From NCBI RefSeq assembly GCF_030272615.1, contig NC_081410.1, positions 507,805,942-507,869,941 on the forward strand: a stretch of 64,000 nt of DNA, in the 5' to 3' direction. The stretch is from Cryptomeria japonica (Eukaryota > Streptophyta > Pinopsida > Cupressales > Cupressaceae). This document shows, one piece after another, positions 46,435-59,240 of this stretch (its first letter is position 1; each line of letters begins with the position of its first letter). The notes under the pieces are model-generated. The model saw only the letters and a list, made by a program, of their open reading frames with translations. It was not told the origin of the DNA and made no database searches. A program made the position numbers and the translations under genes.

Positions 46435-49400
46435 CTTGACTCATCCCTTCTTTTGTGCTTCGATAGATTATACTAGCATAGTTTAGACTATTTTTGTGAT
46501 GCTTTGACTATATGTTTATGGATGTATCTATGGTTTAGATGCTTATTTATGGATAATAGACATATTATAATATGCTTGACATTATGTTTACATGTGGATG
46601 ATGATATTTCTAGACTATTGTGAGGATGGATTACTGTACGATGATCATTGTGCGTTCACTTATATGCATGTATCATGTTTTTTCTATGATTATTTGATGT
46701 TATTTTATGATATACTAACCCCATTCTACAATTATGATTCTATGTGATGCATTGATGCTATATTGGGTGACTATCTGTGTGAGTAGAGATGATTTCATAT
46801 CACTCATTATGAGCATGATATGCCATCACGATTCTCTATCACTTGTTTGTTCATTATATATTGTATATGTTGTATCGTGGTTTTTTGGATGCAAGATTTG
46901 TAGATACAAGACATAGACTCCAACTGGCTTCACAAGTCTAAGCATGTCTTGTCCCAATGGCAAGTTGATTGGAGTTGACATGATATCCCACCTTATACTC
47001 TAGGTTTAAGTTGATTACCCTTGTCAATTTAGAGTCTTGGCACAAGTCGTGGTTAGCGTCTAATGCTTTCTTGGATCATTTTATGGTGGCTTTCTTTGTG
47101 TAGTTTGGTAATTATTGATTTGGTTATTTATTTATTAATTAAGTGATTAAATTGATTTATATAGTTTAATAATGTTAAATTAAAAAAAAAGATTAATATA
47201 GTTTATAATAATAAATTAAATAAATAGTTGGTATAAATATTTAAATAATAAAGTGTTATTAATATTAGTATTATTGATTCCTTGGTTTATATTTAATTAA
47301 TGGCTTGATAATACCTTGAGTTATCAAGGATTATTTATTATTGTTGATTATTATTTATTAATCATATGTGGTATTTATTTATACTCCTTGGTTATTTAAT
47401 TAATTGGCCTTTTTATATTATTTGTGCCCTTGATTTTATGAGTTGTTTATATTATTATTACTCTTTTTACTCTCTTGGGTTGTATGGTAGATTCTTTCTA
47501 CCTACCCTATTATTCTATTGGTTATTCTTTTGGGTAAGTTAATAAAATAATATTTTATTATTCATACCTTGGGTTTTGCAAATGGTTGGTAAGAGATATA
47601 TTATTTTGATTGGCTAAGATTTTCTATAGTTTTAGTTGATTTTCTATTTATTTGGCTTCTTGAGTATTTTGTCAGGTTAGCATTTCAGGTATTATTATGC
47701 AAAGTTGGATTTTGGCTGAGGATTTTGGATTTTGAATATTTCTTGAATATTTCTTGTCTTGGATTGTGGATTGCACTTCTTCGAATTCCTTCCATTACTT
47801 CTATTTTCTAGGTTGGAGGAATTATCCTTCTATGCAAAATTTATTTTCAGGAAAGATTGTATTCTCTGTGTTCTCATGAAAAATTATCTTAGGGTTATTT
47901 GCGATGAAATATTTTATAAGTTTTATATAGTTTGGAGTTGATATTATTTCATATAAATTTATAATATAAGGTTAAAATTTGGTTTGGGATTAATACGTTT
48001 CGATTTCCTGCAATTGTTGTGAATGGCCGACATTGGATTTTGGTTATGTGAATGTGTTTTCTCTGGTTGAGTCATCATTTATTTTCCCTTGAGTGGTTTA
48101 TCTAGCTCCTTCAATTTGTTATGGAATTGCATCTCTTTTGATAGTATTTTTGGGTTTTATCATTTATCCTTGGATTTTCTGTGTTGATCGAAAGTTTATG
48201 TCTGTCAGGTTAGAGTGAATGCATTATTTCTATGTATGCATTGTTTCTTCTATCATTTGCATTGTTTTGTGTTGTGTATACATTTTACTGTGTTGTAAAT
48301 GAGCTATCATGTTAGGTATATGCGCTATTAAAATTTAAATGTTATGTATTATGTCTTATATGTGCTACAAGAAGCAATGAAAGCGTTGCTCTGTTTAATA
48401 AAGGTGATGTAGGATTTAATATATGCATTGTTCTACATAGAAGATGCGTTAAACTGTCTATTTCTTGTGAGTTTATCTATTTGACTCATTTTCCAATTTT
48501 TTGTTCTTGTTCTTCAGAATCCAGAGGTTGTTTTCTAATACCTGAGTTATTCTAGGTTTGTGTCATTGATTGACTATAGGTTATTTTGTTTATTTGGCTT
48601 TCTTATGTTATTATCTTGTAGCCAAGCTTATTTGTTGTATTCTTATATGATGATTGAATTGTTGTTGGTTTGGTTGGATACCTTGGTAAGCCAGGTCTTG
48701 TAATGTTGAGAGCTAATGGTTTTATGGTAGTATTTTGTGTTGTTACCCTAAGGTCTAGGTGCATGCAAGAGGAGAGTGGTCTTCATAGTGAGTGACTAGG
48801 ATCACATGGAGTGGGCTGCCAAGTGCATCCGGGGTCGAGATCTCTAAATATATCACTAGGATTTTTCCAATATTTTGGATTAAGGCAAAAACAAGTTTTG
48901 AAGGGGCGCCGAAACCCTTTACAAAATGATTCTAAGAGGATTAGAATCAGAAAGCAACATCCAAAACAAGTGATAACTTAATTAATAATTCTTGGTTTGG
49001 GTAGAATAGTTCATCCTAATAAGATTTATTAAATTGTGTTGGCTCCTTTGCCTTGCCCCGCGGTGGTGGACCTGGATAGGACTGGGAAGGCCTTGGTAAA
49101 CCTAGGTAAGCTAATCTCCCTCACTCCATAAAGGTTAAGATGGCTCTGCATATTCATTGGGACATCCGAGACGGGTACCAAGGTACCCACATGTTGCATG
49201 TGATTACACTCTTGCTCCCTACATGTAGGTTTTGGCACCTTGAGTTCTGCTTCTTTGTGTTGCCTTTGGAGGGTTCTGTGTTTGGAGGGTTTACATTGAT
49301 GGTTATCATTTGGTTATTTTATGTTTTCTTTGTGTTCCTTGTTGTATTGGTCTTTCCTTTGGTTGTTACGTGTCAGCCTAGATCTAGAGTATGCATGGAA

Positions 49401-50087
49401 TCTTGTGTCATCTATTATCATGGGGGGTGGTTCCTTTGGTTCCACATGGTTGGGTGGTTGAATGCCTTCTTACATTGGGATGTTCTTCATTTGATGCTTT
49501 TGCATGGATGAGGATGTCATGGATTCTTGGAGAATATTGATGTAAATGATTATATGGCAATGTATGTATTGATTCATGATGTAATTGTAATGTAAATAGA
49601 ACTATGGACCTTGATGTGAAGGATATTGTAATCATATATGTTGTAGTAATATGTTAAGAGAATAAATAATGTAACTTGTATCAATGGTTCATTGATAAAA
49701 TTTAATTCATGGTCTTATGTGGTGATGGAGATATGTTAGATTATCTTGTGATTAGTTCATGATGATAGAAATGTATAAGTAATTTGGGAGTAGGAATATT
49801 TTGTGTTGGTGCTTAAAATTAACTTAAAGGGAATAGTTAGTAAGCTTAGAAGATAGATATAATTATGTGATAGAATAGTGAATGACCATGTATGCATTAT
49901 AAGAATGAATCATGCGAAGAATTGGTATGCATTTAGTTTTTGGTGGTAATTGTGTTATGGTGTTATTTTGTTGCTTGTAGTTAGTTTAAGTGATGACATT
50001 GATATTCCCTAGAGGATACTTTGATATATGAAGTGATTATGTTGAATTGGTTGAATGCCTTCTTCCATTGAGATACTTTGAATGCCT
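46435..50087. other. Unassigned 3.6 kb, AT-rich
   Basis: The first bases probably continue E7b. From about 47100 to 47550 the sequence is rich in TTATTAAT words. At 48720-49500 it is less AT-rich, with GGTACCAAGGTACC (about 49176) and GGGGCGCCG (about 48904). The open frame 49140-49511 is hydrophobic and lacks a recognisable domain. TTGAATGCCTTCTT occurs twice (about 49455 and 50051). No LTR pair, RNA gene or protein domain is recognised. Confidence 0.4.
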
Positions 50088-50758
50088 TGCCTAAGTCAAA
50101 CCCAAGTTAAGAAATTAACCCTGATTGAAATATTGCAAATACTAAGATAAATAATGGAAGGATATACCAAAGATTTGCAATGACTGATAATAATGATTTA
50201 ATTCTTGAATATAATCACATATGTTGTATGAAATGGAATGCACATGACAAAACCCTAATCACACACACATGCTTGCATATGAATGATGTAATGTTTCTTG
50301 ACAATTAATGAATGGATAATGCAACTTTGAATACTTCTATAAATGCTTGATGATTATAATTTCAGCCTTGTTTCATCTATTTGGTATATCCAAATAAGGG
50401 GGGAAAACCTCATTGTTATCTTGCTTGTCGAAAAATATGCTTATTTTTTGACTTAGGTTGACATAGAGAGGGATTTCCTGCTCAAATTTGAAAATGCAAG
50501 AGGGGTTCAAAATGGGGCCTAAATAAGGAGGACCAAAGTGTGGCACCCTAGTCCCAGTGAGGACCAAAGTGTCACACCTTGGTCCTACCCTATTTTAGGA
50601 CTGAACTAAGGGACCATGCGGTGTATGAAATGAAAATAAGGCCATATGTGCATGATGTGAGCATAATAAATTATTAATTAAGTATTGGTGGATTAACACT
50701 AAGGTGAGCGCTCAAAATGTGGAACAAATTATAAGGGAGTATAATTTAGTATGCTACA
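50088..50758 (-). repeat. E7 3' LTR (left copy)
   Basis: 671 bp, TGCCTAAGTC...ATGCTACA. Its first 310 bases match 61879-62200 closely. It includes GGACCAAAGTGT twice (about 50532 and 50561), a 29-base local duplication. Confidence 0.75.
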
Positions 50759-50782
50759 TTTAGCCCCCACTTTAGCGGGAGT
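50759..50782 (-). promoter_or_regulatory. E7 polypurine tract
   Basis: The plus strand reads TTTAGCCCCCACTTTAGCGG, so the minus strand carries AAAGTGGGGGCTAAA directly before the LTR start TGTAGCATAC. Confidence 0.8.
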
Positions 50783-52360
50783 ATGAGCTTACACAAATAC
50801 TCACAATAAAGTTGACAAAAGAGAGATGAAGAAGAGGAGAAATGAGGAAAAAAATCACAAGGAGTATAAGACATCACTAATTTCAAGGAACCAAGCCCTC
50901 CAATCTTAGGATCTTAACTCATTCAAATGTATGCAAGGGAACATAAAAACGAGACAAAAACAAAAAGTCAAACAAAGACAAAAAGATAATCAAAGGAAAA
51001 AAACAAAACAACAAAAGTTAAAAGACCATCAACAAGACCTCAAGTCAACTAGCCAAAGAGACTTCAATCTCAAAATGTCTCAACCACTAATATCATTCTT
51101 GAAAAATTCCATCTCACTTACATGAGCGATCACATAAAAGAGAAAAGCATGTGCCATCCATGAACTATCAATAGAAAGCTATGAGGTTCATGAGAAGAAG
51201 GAAAGAGAGAACATTGATACACACTAGATGTATTTTTCTAGATGATCCATGAGAATAATGATGAGAAATGACATGGATACCTTGCCCCAAGATGTTGTTA
51301 TCTAGATGATCCATGTTGGGGAGGAGAGTAGGAATAGTCTCATTGTTTCTGGATAGTTCCAATCATCCTTGTGTGTGTGTGCAAGTGATTTTTGGTTTCA
51401 AGTATATAGCACCCTATTTTGAGTGTGCATAAACTTGTTTAAGACATGTAATGGAAATGCAAATGCCAAGTGGTGAATGTGTAAATTCCAAGGGGTGAAT
51501 GTGTAAATTCCAAGGGGAAAAGTTCTGGCTTCAGGAACATCTTGTTCTAAGGGTTTCCTCTAGATCTGAGAATGTGTAACCTTGATAGAAACAAATACAT
51601 TCTTGGTTTCGAGGACATCCCATGTAAGAGATTTTTTACTCTGGTTTTGATGATGTATAACCCCACTTAAGACATATATCAATGCTACATCTAGATTCAG
51701 GTGTGAATCATCTCTCTCTAAGAGTTTATTTACTCTGGTTTTGAGGATGAACACCCCATTTAAGATGCAAAAATGATAGGCAAAAATATAGTACAATATG
51801 GTAAAAAGGGACCAATATGGGTTCACCCCCCTTAAGACGTCAACATAGCACTATGTTGATGTATTAACGAAGATAGAAACAAGGATACCAACCTTCAACA
51901 CTGAGGAGCTATCCTTTAGGAAACAATCTCATAAACCCAAGATAAAGAGGGAATACTCTTATAAGAAATGATAAGATAGTTGAAAATGAGATATATCTTG
52001 CAACAAGTGTAAAGGAGATTCATGGAGGAGAAGAGATATTTTCTCAAAAGACATCTACCTCCAAGAGGAGTTTCTTAAACAAATATAACATCTTCTACCA
52101 AAAGAAAGGAAGGGGAACAAGAATTTATACCTTCCTCCTATTGCTAGGTGAAAGGGATTCTTGATGAAGGATGAAATACGTTTGACCCAATAACAGATGG
52201 TAAGTTTATAATAGATATACATTTACAAGTCAAGAAGAGGTTGTAGCCAAGGGCTGGTACCTCTTGTATAAGAGAGAATCCTTTAGAAAACAATAACTTC
52301 ACACAAGGAATGACATCAAATCATAAGAAAATACCTCTCAACAAAGGAAAAGTAGATCCT

Positions 52361-52408
<48 letters not shown>

Positions 52409-53080
52409 ATTACCCCCCAAGTGTAATGACAATGAGGAGAATTACACAACCTCTAAGGAGAGATTAAAAATATAAGAAACTGCACAATGTACTCACATGA
52501 ATAAATATTCAATGGAAGAAAAGGCATTAATATATGTCAAATGCAACTCTAAAGAAGAGGTAATCGTCAAAGAGAGAGACAGAGAAAGAAAGAAAGATCA
52601 CAGATTCCCCTAAGGAGGGATTAGTCAAAAGAGACATACGATTTCATGCAAGAAAGTATATGAATGCATGAAAATGCAACCCTTAAAGGGAATAGTGATA
52701 TTATAAATGTCAAGAGAGAAATAGAGGATGCCATCCTTTCCCCCCAAGCAAGAAGACAAGGGTAGATTAGGGGGAAGAATCACACATTTTCTTAGGAGAG
52801 ATTATTCATAAGGAACTTACCATTTCAAACAAAGAATGAGTCCTATTAAAGGAAAACACATGCATTCAAATGAAGTATAACTCTATGCAAGAAAGGACAT
52901 CAAGTAATGAATAATGCAATACATAAAGGAAATGGTGAAAATTTAAAAGATAAGATAGAGGTAAGAGAGAATCATGTTGCTACCCCAAGATGTCTGATAT
53001 TGAAAAAGCACCACCTCTAATGACAAAGAGCCACCATTACGTTATCTACTTGTGTCATAGGATGAGGAGCCCCATGAAGG
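50783..53080. other. E7 non-coding internal region
   Basis: No gene is recognised. It holds short repeats, such as GTAAATTCCAAGGGGTGAAT twice at about 51480-51520, and a GA microsatellite. Several stretches match the E7b region 36240-36978 in reverse. Confidence 0.6.
52363..52406. repeat. (GA)n microsatellite
   Basis: About 22 GA dinucleotides inside the E7 non-coding internal region. Confidence 0.95.
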
Positions 53081-54490
53081 GGAAAGGAGTTCTAGGGAAA
53101 AGTGAGCAAGATCTGTTGAAAGCCATATATGAGCAAGATTGTATTGTTCTTGAACAAATTCCTTAAATCCTTTACATTTTCCAAGAGAATGAGAACTACC
53201 ATGATGAAAAGGAAAATATCCACTTCATTCTTTATGATTAGTGCTAAAATTTAAAAAAGGAAAAATAACATTCTTGTCATACTTCAATTTGCAAAAGATT
53301 CTTGTTGCTAATTATTCATCATCATCTATAGTTGTATGCTTATTCTTTTGAGATTTTGGACAAGGGATGTTATTAGAAGAAGAGGTATTTTTATCAATGA
53401 TTTTAACTTTTCCACTATCAATAAGTCATTTAACTACATTATGAAAATCAGGACAACCATTAGCATAATGATCATGAGTTTGATGAAATGAACAAAAAGG
53501 AGTTTTCAAAGAAGAAGCACTTTTACAGGAACAAATGGCTTGTTGTCTTGCAAGAAGATCTTTGAAATCTTAAATCCTAAGGAGGTCATCCATAGGAGAT
53601 TCATTATCATGTCCTAGGCCTTCTATATTAATTTGTGTAGGAGGGTTTATAGTGACTCTAATTCCTTGTTCAAATTTTCCAGGTCCTCGTCCTCTAAAAC
53701 CTTGTTTTGATATCAATTTAAAGTCACTCCTGTAATAATTTTTAATTGATAAGGAGGGGGGGACATTATAATAAATTTCTTTAAATTTTGTAGTGTAAGG
53801 ATATTTAGAAGGAACAAAGGGATTAGTAGATGAAGAAGGAATATCCTGTGAAGGAATATTTTCCTTTCTTTCATCATGCATATCCTCTTTGGTAAATTGG
53901 GAAGCAAGATCCTTATCATCTAAGGCCTCATATTTACTTCATGTTATATGGGGAGAGACATCATGATTGAAGTTAATAACATGATCTTCTCTACAAATGT
54001 TTTGATGATTAAGATAGGCTCTAGGAGAAAAAGGAGGATCTAGAGAGATGGAAACACCGATATTTTGATTTTGGCCCCCTTGCGCTAGGGTATGTGTATT
54101 AGAAGAAGATGGAGCCACGTTGGTCTTGAATTATTCATTTCCATTAGAGAGATCATTAATAGGAGTATTATCTCTTTCTTCATTCACATTAGATACCCTA
54201 GGAGAGGTACAAGTATTAGGTTTTCATTAGCATCTCTAGCATTAGGATCTGAAAAATCTTTTACATGATCTATATATGCAATGCACATTCCTAAGAAAAT
54301 CACCATAAAACAATTTTCACTATAAACGAAAGCTTTGAGATCAAATTGATTGAAAGGAAGGAGATTTGAATCTCCAAGAAGACAATATGACAAAGTGCTA
54401 TGAATGAAAAGAAGCAATGTGAAATGAAAGAAGCCATTGTCCAACAAATAATTTTGATAAATATAAGTGAAAATCAAAGCAATCATATTG
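53081..54490 (-). pseudogene. E7 gag-like gene with CHHC zinc knuckles
   Basis: The frame 53881-53570 gives SSSTNPFVPSKYPYTTKF and KQGFRGRGPGKFEQGI. After a stop the same frame continues into CSFHQTHDHYANGC (about 53502-53461), a CX2HX4HX4C knuckle. A second, FHHGSSHSLGKC (about 53190-53150), has its first Cys changed to Phe and is followed by KEFVQEQY. The upstream part (54490-53920) has LDPPFSPRAYLNHQN-like sequence matching E7b. There is no protease or pol. Probably a capsid/nucleocapsid-type protein of a non-autonomous element. Confidence 0.65.
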
Positions 54491-54899
54491 AAATAGAAAA
54501 TATATCAGATATATTAAGTGTCATTATTAATTTTTTATAATTAGATCTGAAAATTGATGTGACAAATTGAAGCAATCCACAAATCAAATTAACCAAAATT
54601 AATTAGGGTTTTTATGAATTAAACCTTTAAATTTATATAATTTGATTATAATGAATTCTATGAATTTGAATTTGAATTTTGAAATGTTTCTAAATCAAAT
54701 CTGAAACAATTAATCCAAATTAGGAAAATTACAAGCTCAATTTTAGAATTAAAACTAGGGTTTTTGTGAAATCAACCTCTAAACTTTTGAAACTCAATTG
54801 GAAATTAAACTTGAAAATGATGTAAATTTGAATTTTAAATTACATAAACACTCAGATATGAGAACGTAAATCATAAATAAAGGTATAAGACGTTGGGTT

Positions 54900-55702
54900 T
54901 GTTGGAATTCTACACTCTAGTGAGAAATGATGGTGTTGTCATTGATGACAACCTACCAGAAACCTTTAGGCAACCACCCAACATTCATCTAGTAAAGACA
55001 CCGACAGGCACTGACACCAGCATATACTTCACCGTCAGCGACAACAAAGTATACCAGCACCCCAGCCGACAAGAATAAAGTTTTATTTATTGTATTTAAT
55101 TATAAATATTCTTTTGTAAAGCCAACATGGCATATTGTAATAGACTCATATATGTATGAGATCCTATAAATCATTTAGATGATAGATGGATGGACATATG
55201 ATGGATATGACAGAAGTGATAAGTGAATATTAAGGCAAAATTTGTATAAGGTTATGGTTATAGTATGAGCTTAAACCAGTATTGAACTTGGCATAGCAGA
55301 TGCTGAATTGTAGCTATACATTATATTGGATTCTCATAATCCATTTTGTAAGTTAGTGAGACTTCCATTTTGTAGATTGAGTAGTGAGCTCTAGGCAGTT
55401 GGCCTTCCTGCATGTGCATGCCCCTCATTGTAAGTAATATACATTCATTAGCCAGTGAGTGAATATTGTGGGTCACAAATCCCACCGAGGTTTTTCCCAC
55501 ACCGGTTTTCTTCGTTAAACATCTTGTGTTATGGTGTGTTTTCTATGTTGTCTTTATTGTTCTTGTTTACAACATTAATTCTTCTTTACTGGTACATTGT
55601 TTTGAAATGCAAAATACTTAATAAGGTTAAATATTCTCCTAACCGGTTAGATACTGATTCACCCCCATCTCAGTATCTTTGGGACTATCATTAATCCTAA
55701 CA
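54900..55702 (+). repeat. E5 5' LTR
   Basis: 803 bp, near-identical in plan to the 3' LTR with scattered substitutions. It contains GTAAAGCCAACATGGC, CCCACCGAGGTTTTTCCCAC and GATTCACCCCCATCTCAG near the end. Confidence 0.94.
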
Positions 55703-55704
55703 AT

Positions 55705-55716
55705 TAGTATCAGAGC
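55705..55716 (+). promoter_or_regulatory. E5 primer-binding site
   Basis: TAGTATCAGAGC, one G-to-A change from TGGTATCAGAGC, 2 bases after the LTR. The same tRNA is therefore used as by the copia elements. Confidence 0.9.
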
Positions 55717-55773
55717 CTGGTCCTCTATTTTAAAAATCCTAATAGATTGAGGAAGAGTTTGACACCGATACAG

Positions 55774-56773
55774 ATGGAGAACTTAAGAAAGCAATTAGAA
55801 GGAGCTCTTGTGGACTATGATTCAAAGAAGTTCAAGAATATCAAACTTGAAGATCATCTGAGGACTGCACAAGAATTCATTCAAGGACTTCAGGAGAATA
55901 TTACTATTGCTTGAAATAAAAGAAAAGAACTTCATGAGATGATGCAGAATGATAGTGATGAAAAGGAAACTCTTAATGAGCTTGTGAACAAATTGAGGCA
56001 AGAAAATAGTACTATGAGGAATGAAATACAAGACACAACTATGAGATTTTGTAAAGACATTGAAGACAAAAATAAGAATGAAGATGACTTGACTAGGAGA
56101 CTCGATGATGTTGGAAATGAAAATCTAAGACTCAGTCATGAAAATCATATGTTAAAGATAGATCTGATTCACATGGAGCGTGATAAAAACTGAACTTATG
56201 AGATAGATGGGAATTCTAGAAAATGAGTTGGCTACTGCAAATCAACATAAAGAGAAATTCAAGAAAAGTTCAGAAGAACTTGATGATATGTTGAAAAGTT
56301 AGAAACCTAATGGAGATACTAATGGACTTGGATTTGAAGTTGGAGAAAGTTCTGGTACTGCAAACAATCATGATCATAGTTAACCAGTAAGACAACCTAA
56401 TGCTTACAAATTTAATGGGAAATTCTTTAACTGTAACAAGTATGGTCATAGAGAAAATCAATGTCGATCTAGAAACAATCAGAACATTAATGCACCCCTT
56501 GGTCAATGTTCCAAATGCAACAAAGTTGGTCATAATTTAGAAAAATGTAGAATGAATGTAAGATGTTATGTTTGTGGAAGATTTGGACACTTATCTAATC
56601 AATGCAAAACACAAACCGACATAGGATATGGAAAGGCTATTCAAAAGAATAATGTGACTTGTTTTGCTTGTAACAAGATTGGACATATTGCAAAATTTTG
56701 TAGAAGCAATAGTTCACCGGCAAACAATAAAGGACCCAGTTTGAAAGGCAAAGAGAGAATGTTGATGAGGTAA
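55774..56773 (+). pseudogene. E5 ORF1: coiled-coil protein with four zinc knuckles
   Basis: ATG 55774 (MENLRKQLEGALVDYDSKKF) opens a frame with one stop (TGA 55912) and a long Glu/Lys/Asn-rich coiled coil to 56193. After shifts near 56193-56400 come four closely spaced zinc knuckles. The first, FFNCNKYGHRENQC (about 56420-56463), has its first Cys as Phe. The others are CSKCNKVGHNLEKC (about 56509-56550), CYVCGRFGHLSNQC (56564-56605) and CFACNKIGHIAKFC (about 56660-56701). This is a Gag-like nucleic-acid-binding protein, but the copia Gag N-terminal motifs seen in E1, E2 and E4 are absent. Confidence 0.8.
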
Positions 56774-57098
56774 AGCAAGAATTTTCAAGACAATAGATTA
56801 GAAAGAGAGATCAGAATGTTGATGAGACTATTCCTTCACCGGTAGAAAATAGTATTACTCCACCGGTAGGAGATTCTTCATCCAACTGAGAACTAACCCT
56901 TTGGGGGTATTGAAACAAGTTGAATATCATGCAAATTACCCTCGGTAGATGGTGAGAAGATAGATTTCTTCTTTACCGGCATATGTGTTAAGTTTCACTT
57001 AACTGACAAGCATTTAATGCGGTTGTTGGAAGAAAAGACATTATAAAGAATCGGTTATCCCTCTTTTTCAATTCACTAAGCATTCAAAATTTCAGAGA

Positions 57099-58536
57099 GT
57101 GCGAAATCCAAGTGAAGGCATCCAAGGTGAAGAAGTGAAGCAATTTCTTTCAAGCACTCAACCTTTATCAGGTAGCTTAAGGTATTTTTCAATGGCTTCC
57201 TCTTTTGCTCTGAAATTTATTGCAAACCTTACTAATGTGGAAGTTGTGAAATGCCCTAGGCCCATTTTTAAGATCATTGCAATATTGAGGAATTAGGTTT
57301 TGAGGAAATATTGAAAATGTTTAAAACTGTTATCTGTGATGAAAATGGAAATATACAACCCAAGCACAAGGTGATTGAAACTTTAGGTTTTGTGGAAATC
57401 TTGGACATCCCTGAATTTCCTAAGGAGGTAGTAAGAATTGTCCTTAGCAGAGTTCATGGAGAATTTCTTTGGCTAGATTCAGTTTGCAAAATCACTAAGG
57501 AAGCAATTAGGGTAGTGACAGGTTTACCCTCCACCAGTAACAGGCCAAATAAGACAAAGAAGGTTCCTAATAACACTGTCATGACATTAACAAGAGAAAC
57601 ATATGACAGTAGATCCCTACAAGTAAATGATGTCAAGGATGTAAATGTCAGATTCATAAGCATGATCTTAGGCTACAAAACCACACATGCAAACAAACTC
57701 AACTCAGTTTCTAGTCTTTGCATTAAAAGTGCTTATGATATGGTGAATAATAATGCAAAAATAGATATATGTGAGTGGCCAAAGGATGAAATAATAGACA
57801 ACTTGAAAAAGATAAAAGGAGATAAGAAAGGAACATTTTGTTTTGGCAATATTTTGGAATGTCTTATGTTATATTTCACAAAAGAAGTTCTCGGTATTGG
57901 AAAGAAAGATTTTAGATATGATATACTGGTAGGCAAACACTACTAGAAATATTCACCGACATGAGCACTGACAAAGAAAACAATATAACAGAGTACTTCA
58001 AAACCTTCAAAGAAAAAATGAAAATAAGGGAGAGACTACCATAGAGTATAGTAGACAAGTACAACAAAGAAATATGTTTTATGATTAAAAAGGATGAAAT
58101 CCGGATGGAGGCAGTTCTTCCTAGAACTATATGGGTAACTGAAATGGGGTATGAGGCAGATGTAAATATCATTTGAAATTATACTAAATCCCTATTAGAG
58201 GCACCTAGAGAACCAGAAGAAAAGGTTTATGGTAATGCAGAATCAATTGAGAGTGATGTACAAACACTAAAACCAAGGAAGAAAAGAGAAAAATACATAA
58301 GGAGTGCATCTAAACAAGCAAAGGAAATAAAGGAAAATGTCTTGAACATAACTGGAATTAAGGAAAGTGACCTATAAGGATTACAACCACAGGCACATCT
58401 CTCACTGGTTGGTACATCATCAGGAAGTGAAATACCTACAGAGTTTAAAAGAGTTGATAGGAAGAGAAAACCTTCACCAGTACCCTCTCCTCCACCCAAA
58501 AAAACAAGAACACCAAGACATAAGCAACAGGAGTGA
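57099..58536 (+). pseudogene. E5 ORF2: unknown conserved protein
   Basis: Coding-like sequence in at least three frames: 57099-57296 (FALKFIANLTNVEVVKCPRP), 57311-57946 (ILDIPEFPKEVVRIVLSRVH, FLWLDSVCKITKEAIRVVTG), and from ATG 57960 (YFKTFKEKMKIRERLP, then FMIKKDEIRMEAVLPRTIWV). The W-L-D...VTGLP wording recalls N-terminal domains of plant transposon-associated proteins, but this is only a resemblance. The last block is shared with E3. A Lys/Pro-rich tail follows. No catalytic motif of Pol is present. Function unknown. Confidence 0.65.
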
Positions 58537-59240
58537 GACCACCGACAAATAAGTTGACACCAAAGAAGAAGAAACAAAAATAGGTTATACCACCTCTCGA
58601 TAACTTATTGAGTGAAATAACTGATGACGACAATCTATCAAATGTTAATAGAAGTTGTATATGACTTACCTAATGAATTGTACAGAAGGTTATATGTTAA
58701 GAGGATTGCAGTTATGGAGCTAGATAAGAAACTCAATATTGAAAAACTTTTGGCTATTCATCCAGTTAACTCTATAGAAGAGATTGATGAACTTATTAGC
58801 GAAGCTAACATATCATTTTTTGCAAGTGGTCACTGACATGTAATCCTAATGGCTGGTAGATTCAATGAAATTGTAGAGGAAACAATAGACAAATGGGATA
58901 TCCTTTTTGTAGAGAAGGAAAAACAAGAAGAGTTGAACAGACCTAAGAAAACTTTCAAAGTTTATCAAAAGGATAGAGAAAAGAGAAAAGGTAAAATTGG
59001 TGGATTACCAAACATAAAAGTGACTAACAACCTACCACCATCACCTATGGTTACTACACTAGCAAATACTGAGGATACACCGAATACTGAAGATGTTAAC
59101 ACACGACATGAGGATACTAACCCTAAGTCAAAAAATTTATACACAATGAACATTGATACTCAGGAAGTGAACATAGTAGTGGACAAGGATAGCACTGAAG
59201 TGAAAAATAATGTTGCTAACACTAAAAACATTGAGCAATA
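58537..59240 (+). pseudogene. E5 ORF3 region: unknown, acidic/Thr-rich
   Basis: Frames 58624-58836 (VVYDLPNELYRRLYVKRIAV, EEIDELISEANISFF) and 58849-59241 (MAGRFNEIVEETIDKWDILF, then a Thr/Asn/Asp-rich tail) are separated by one stop and read as one protein. It may be the continuation of ORF2, since only stops and shifts separate them. Not recognised. Confidence 0.55.

Noticed and set aside
48900-48920. GGGGCGCCGAAACCC as a Gypsy primer-binding site (TGGCGCCG type)
   Set aside because: Only part of the motif matches, no LTR pair or TG...CA edge is visible, and no Gypsy Pol domain is present nearby.
49140-49511. 123-residue plus-strand frame
   Set aside because: Hydrophobic Val/Phe/Leu-rich composition from T/G-rich DNA, no recognised domain and no supporting context.
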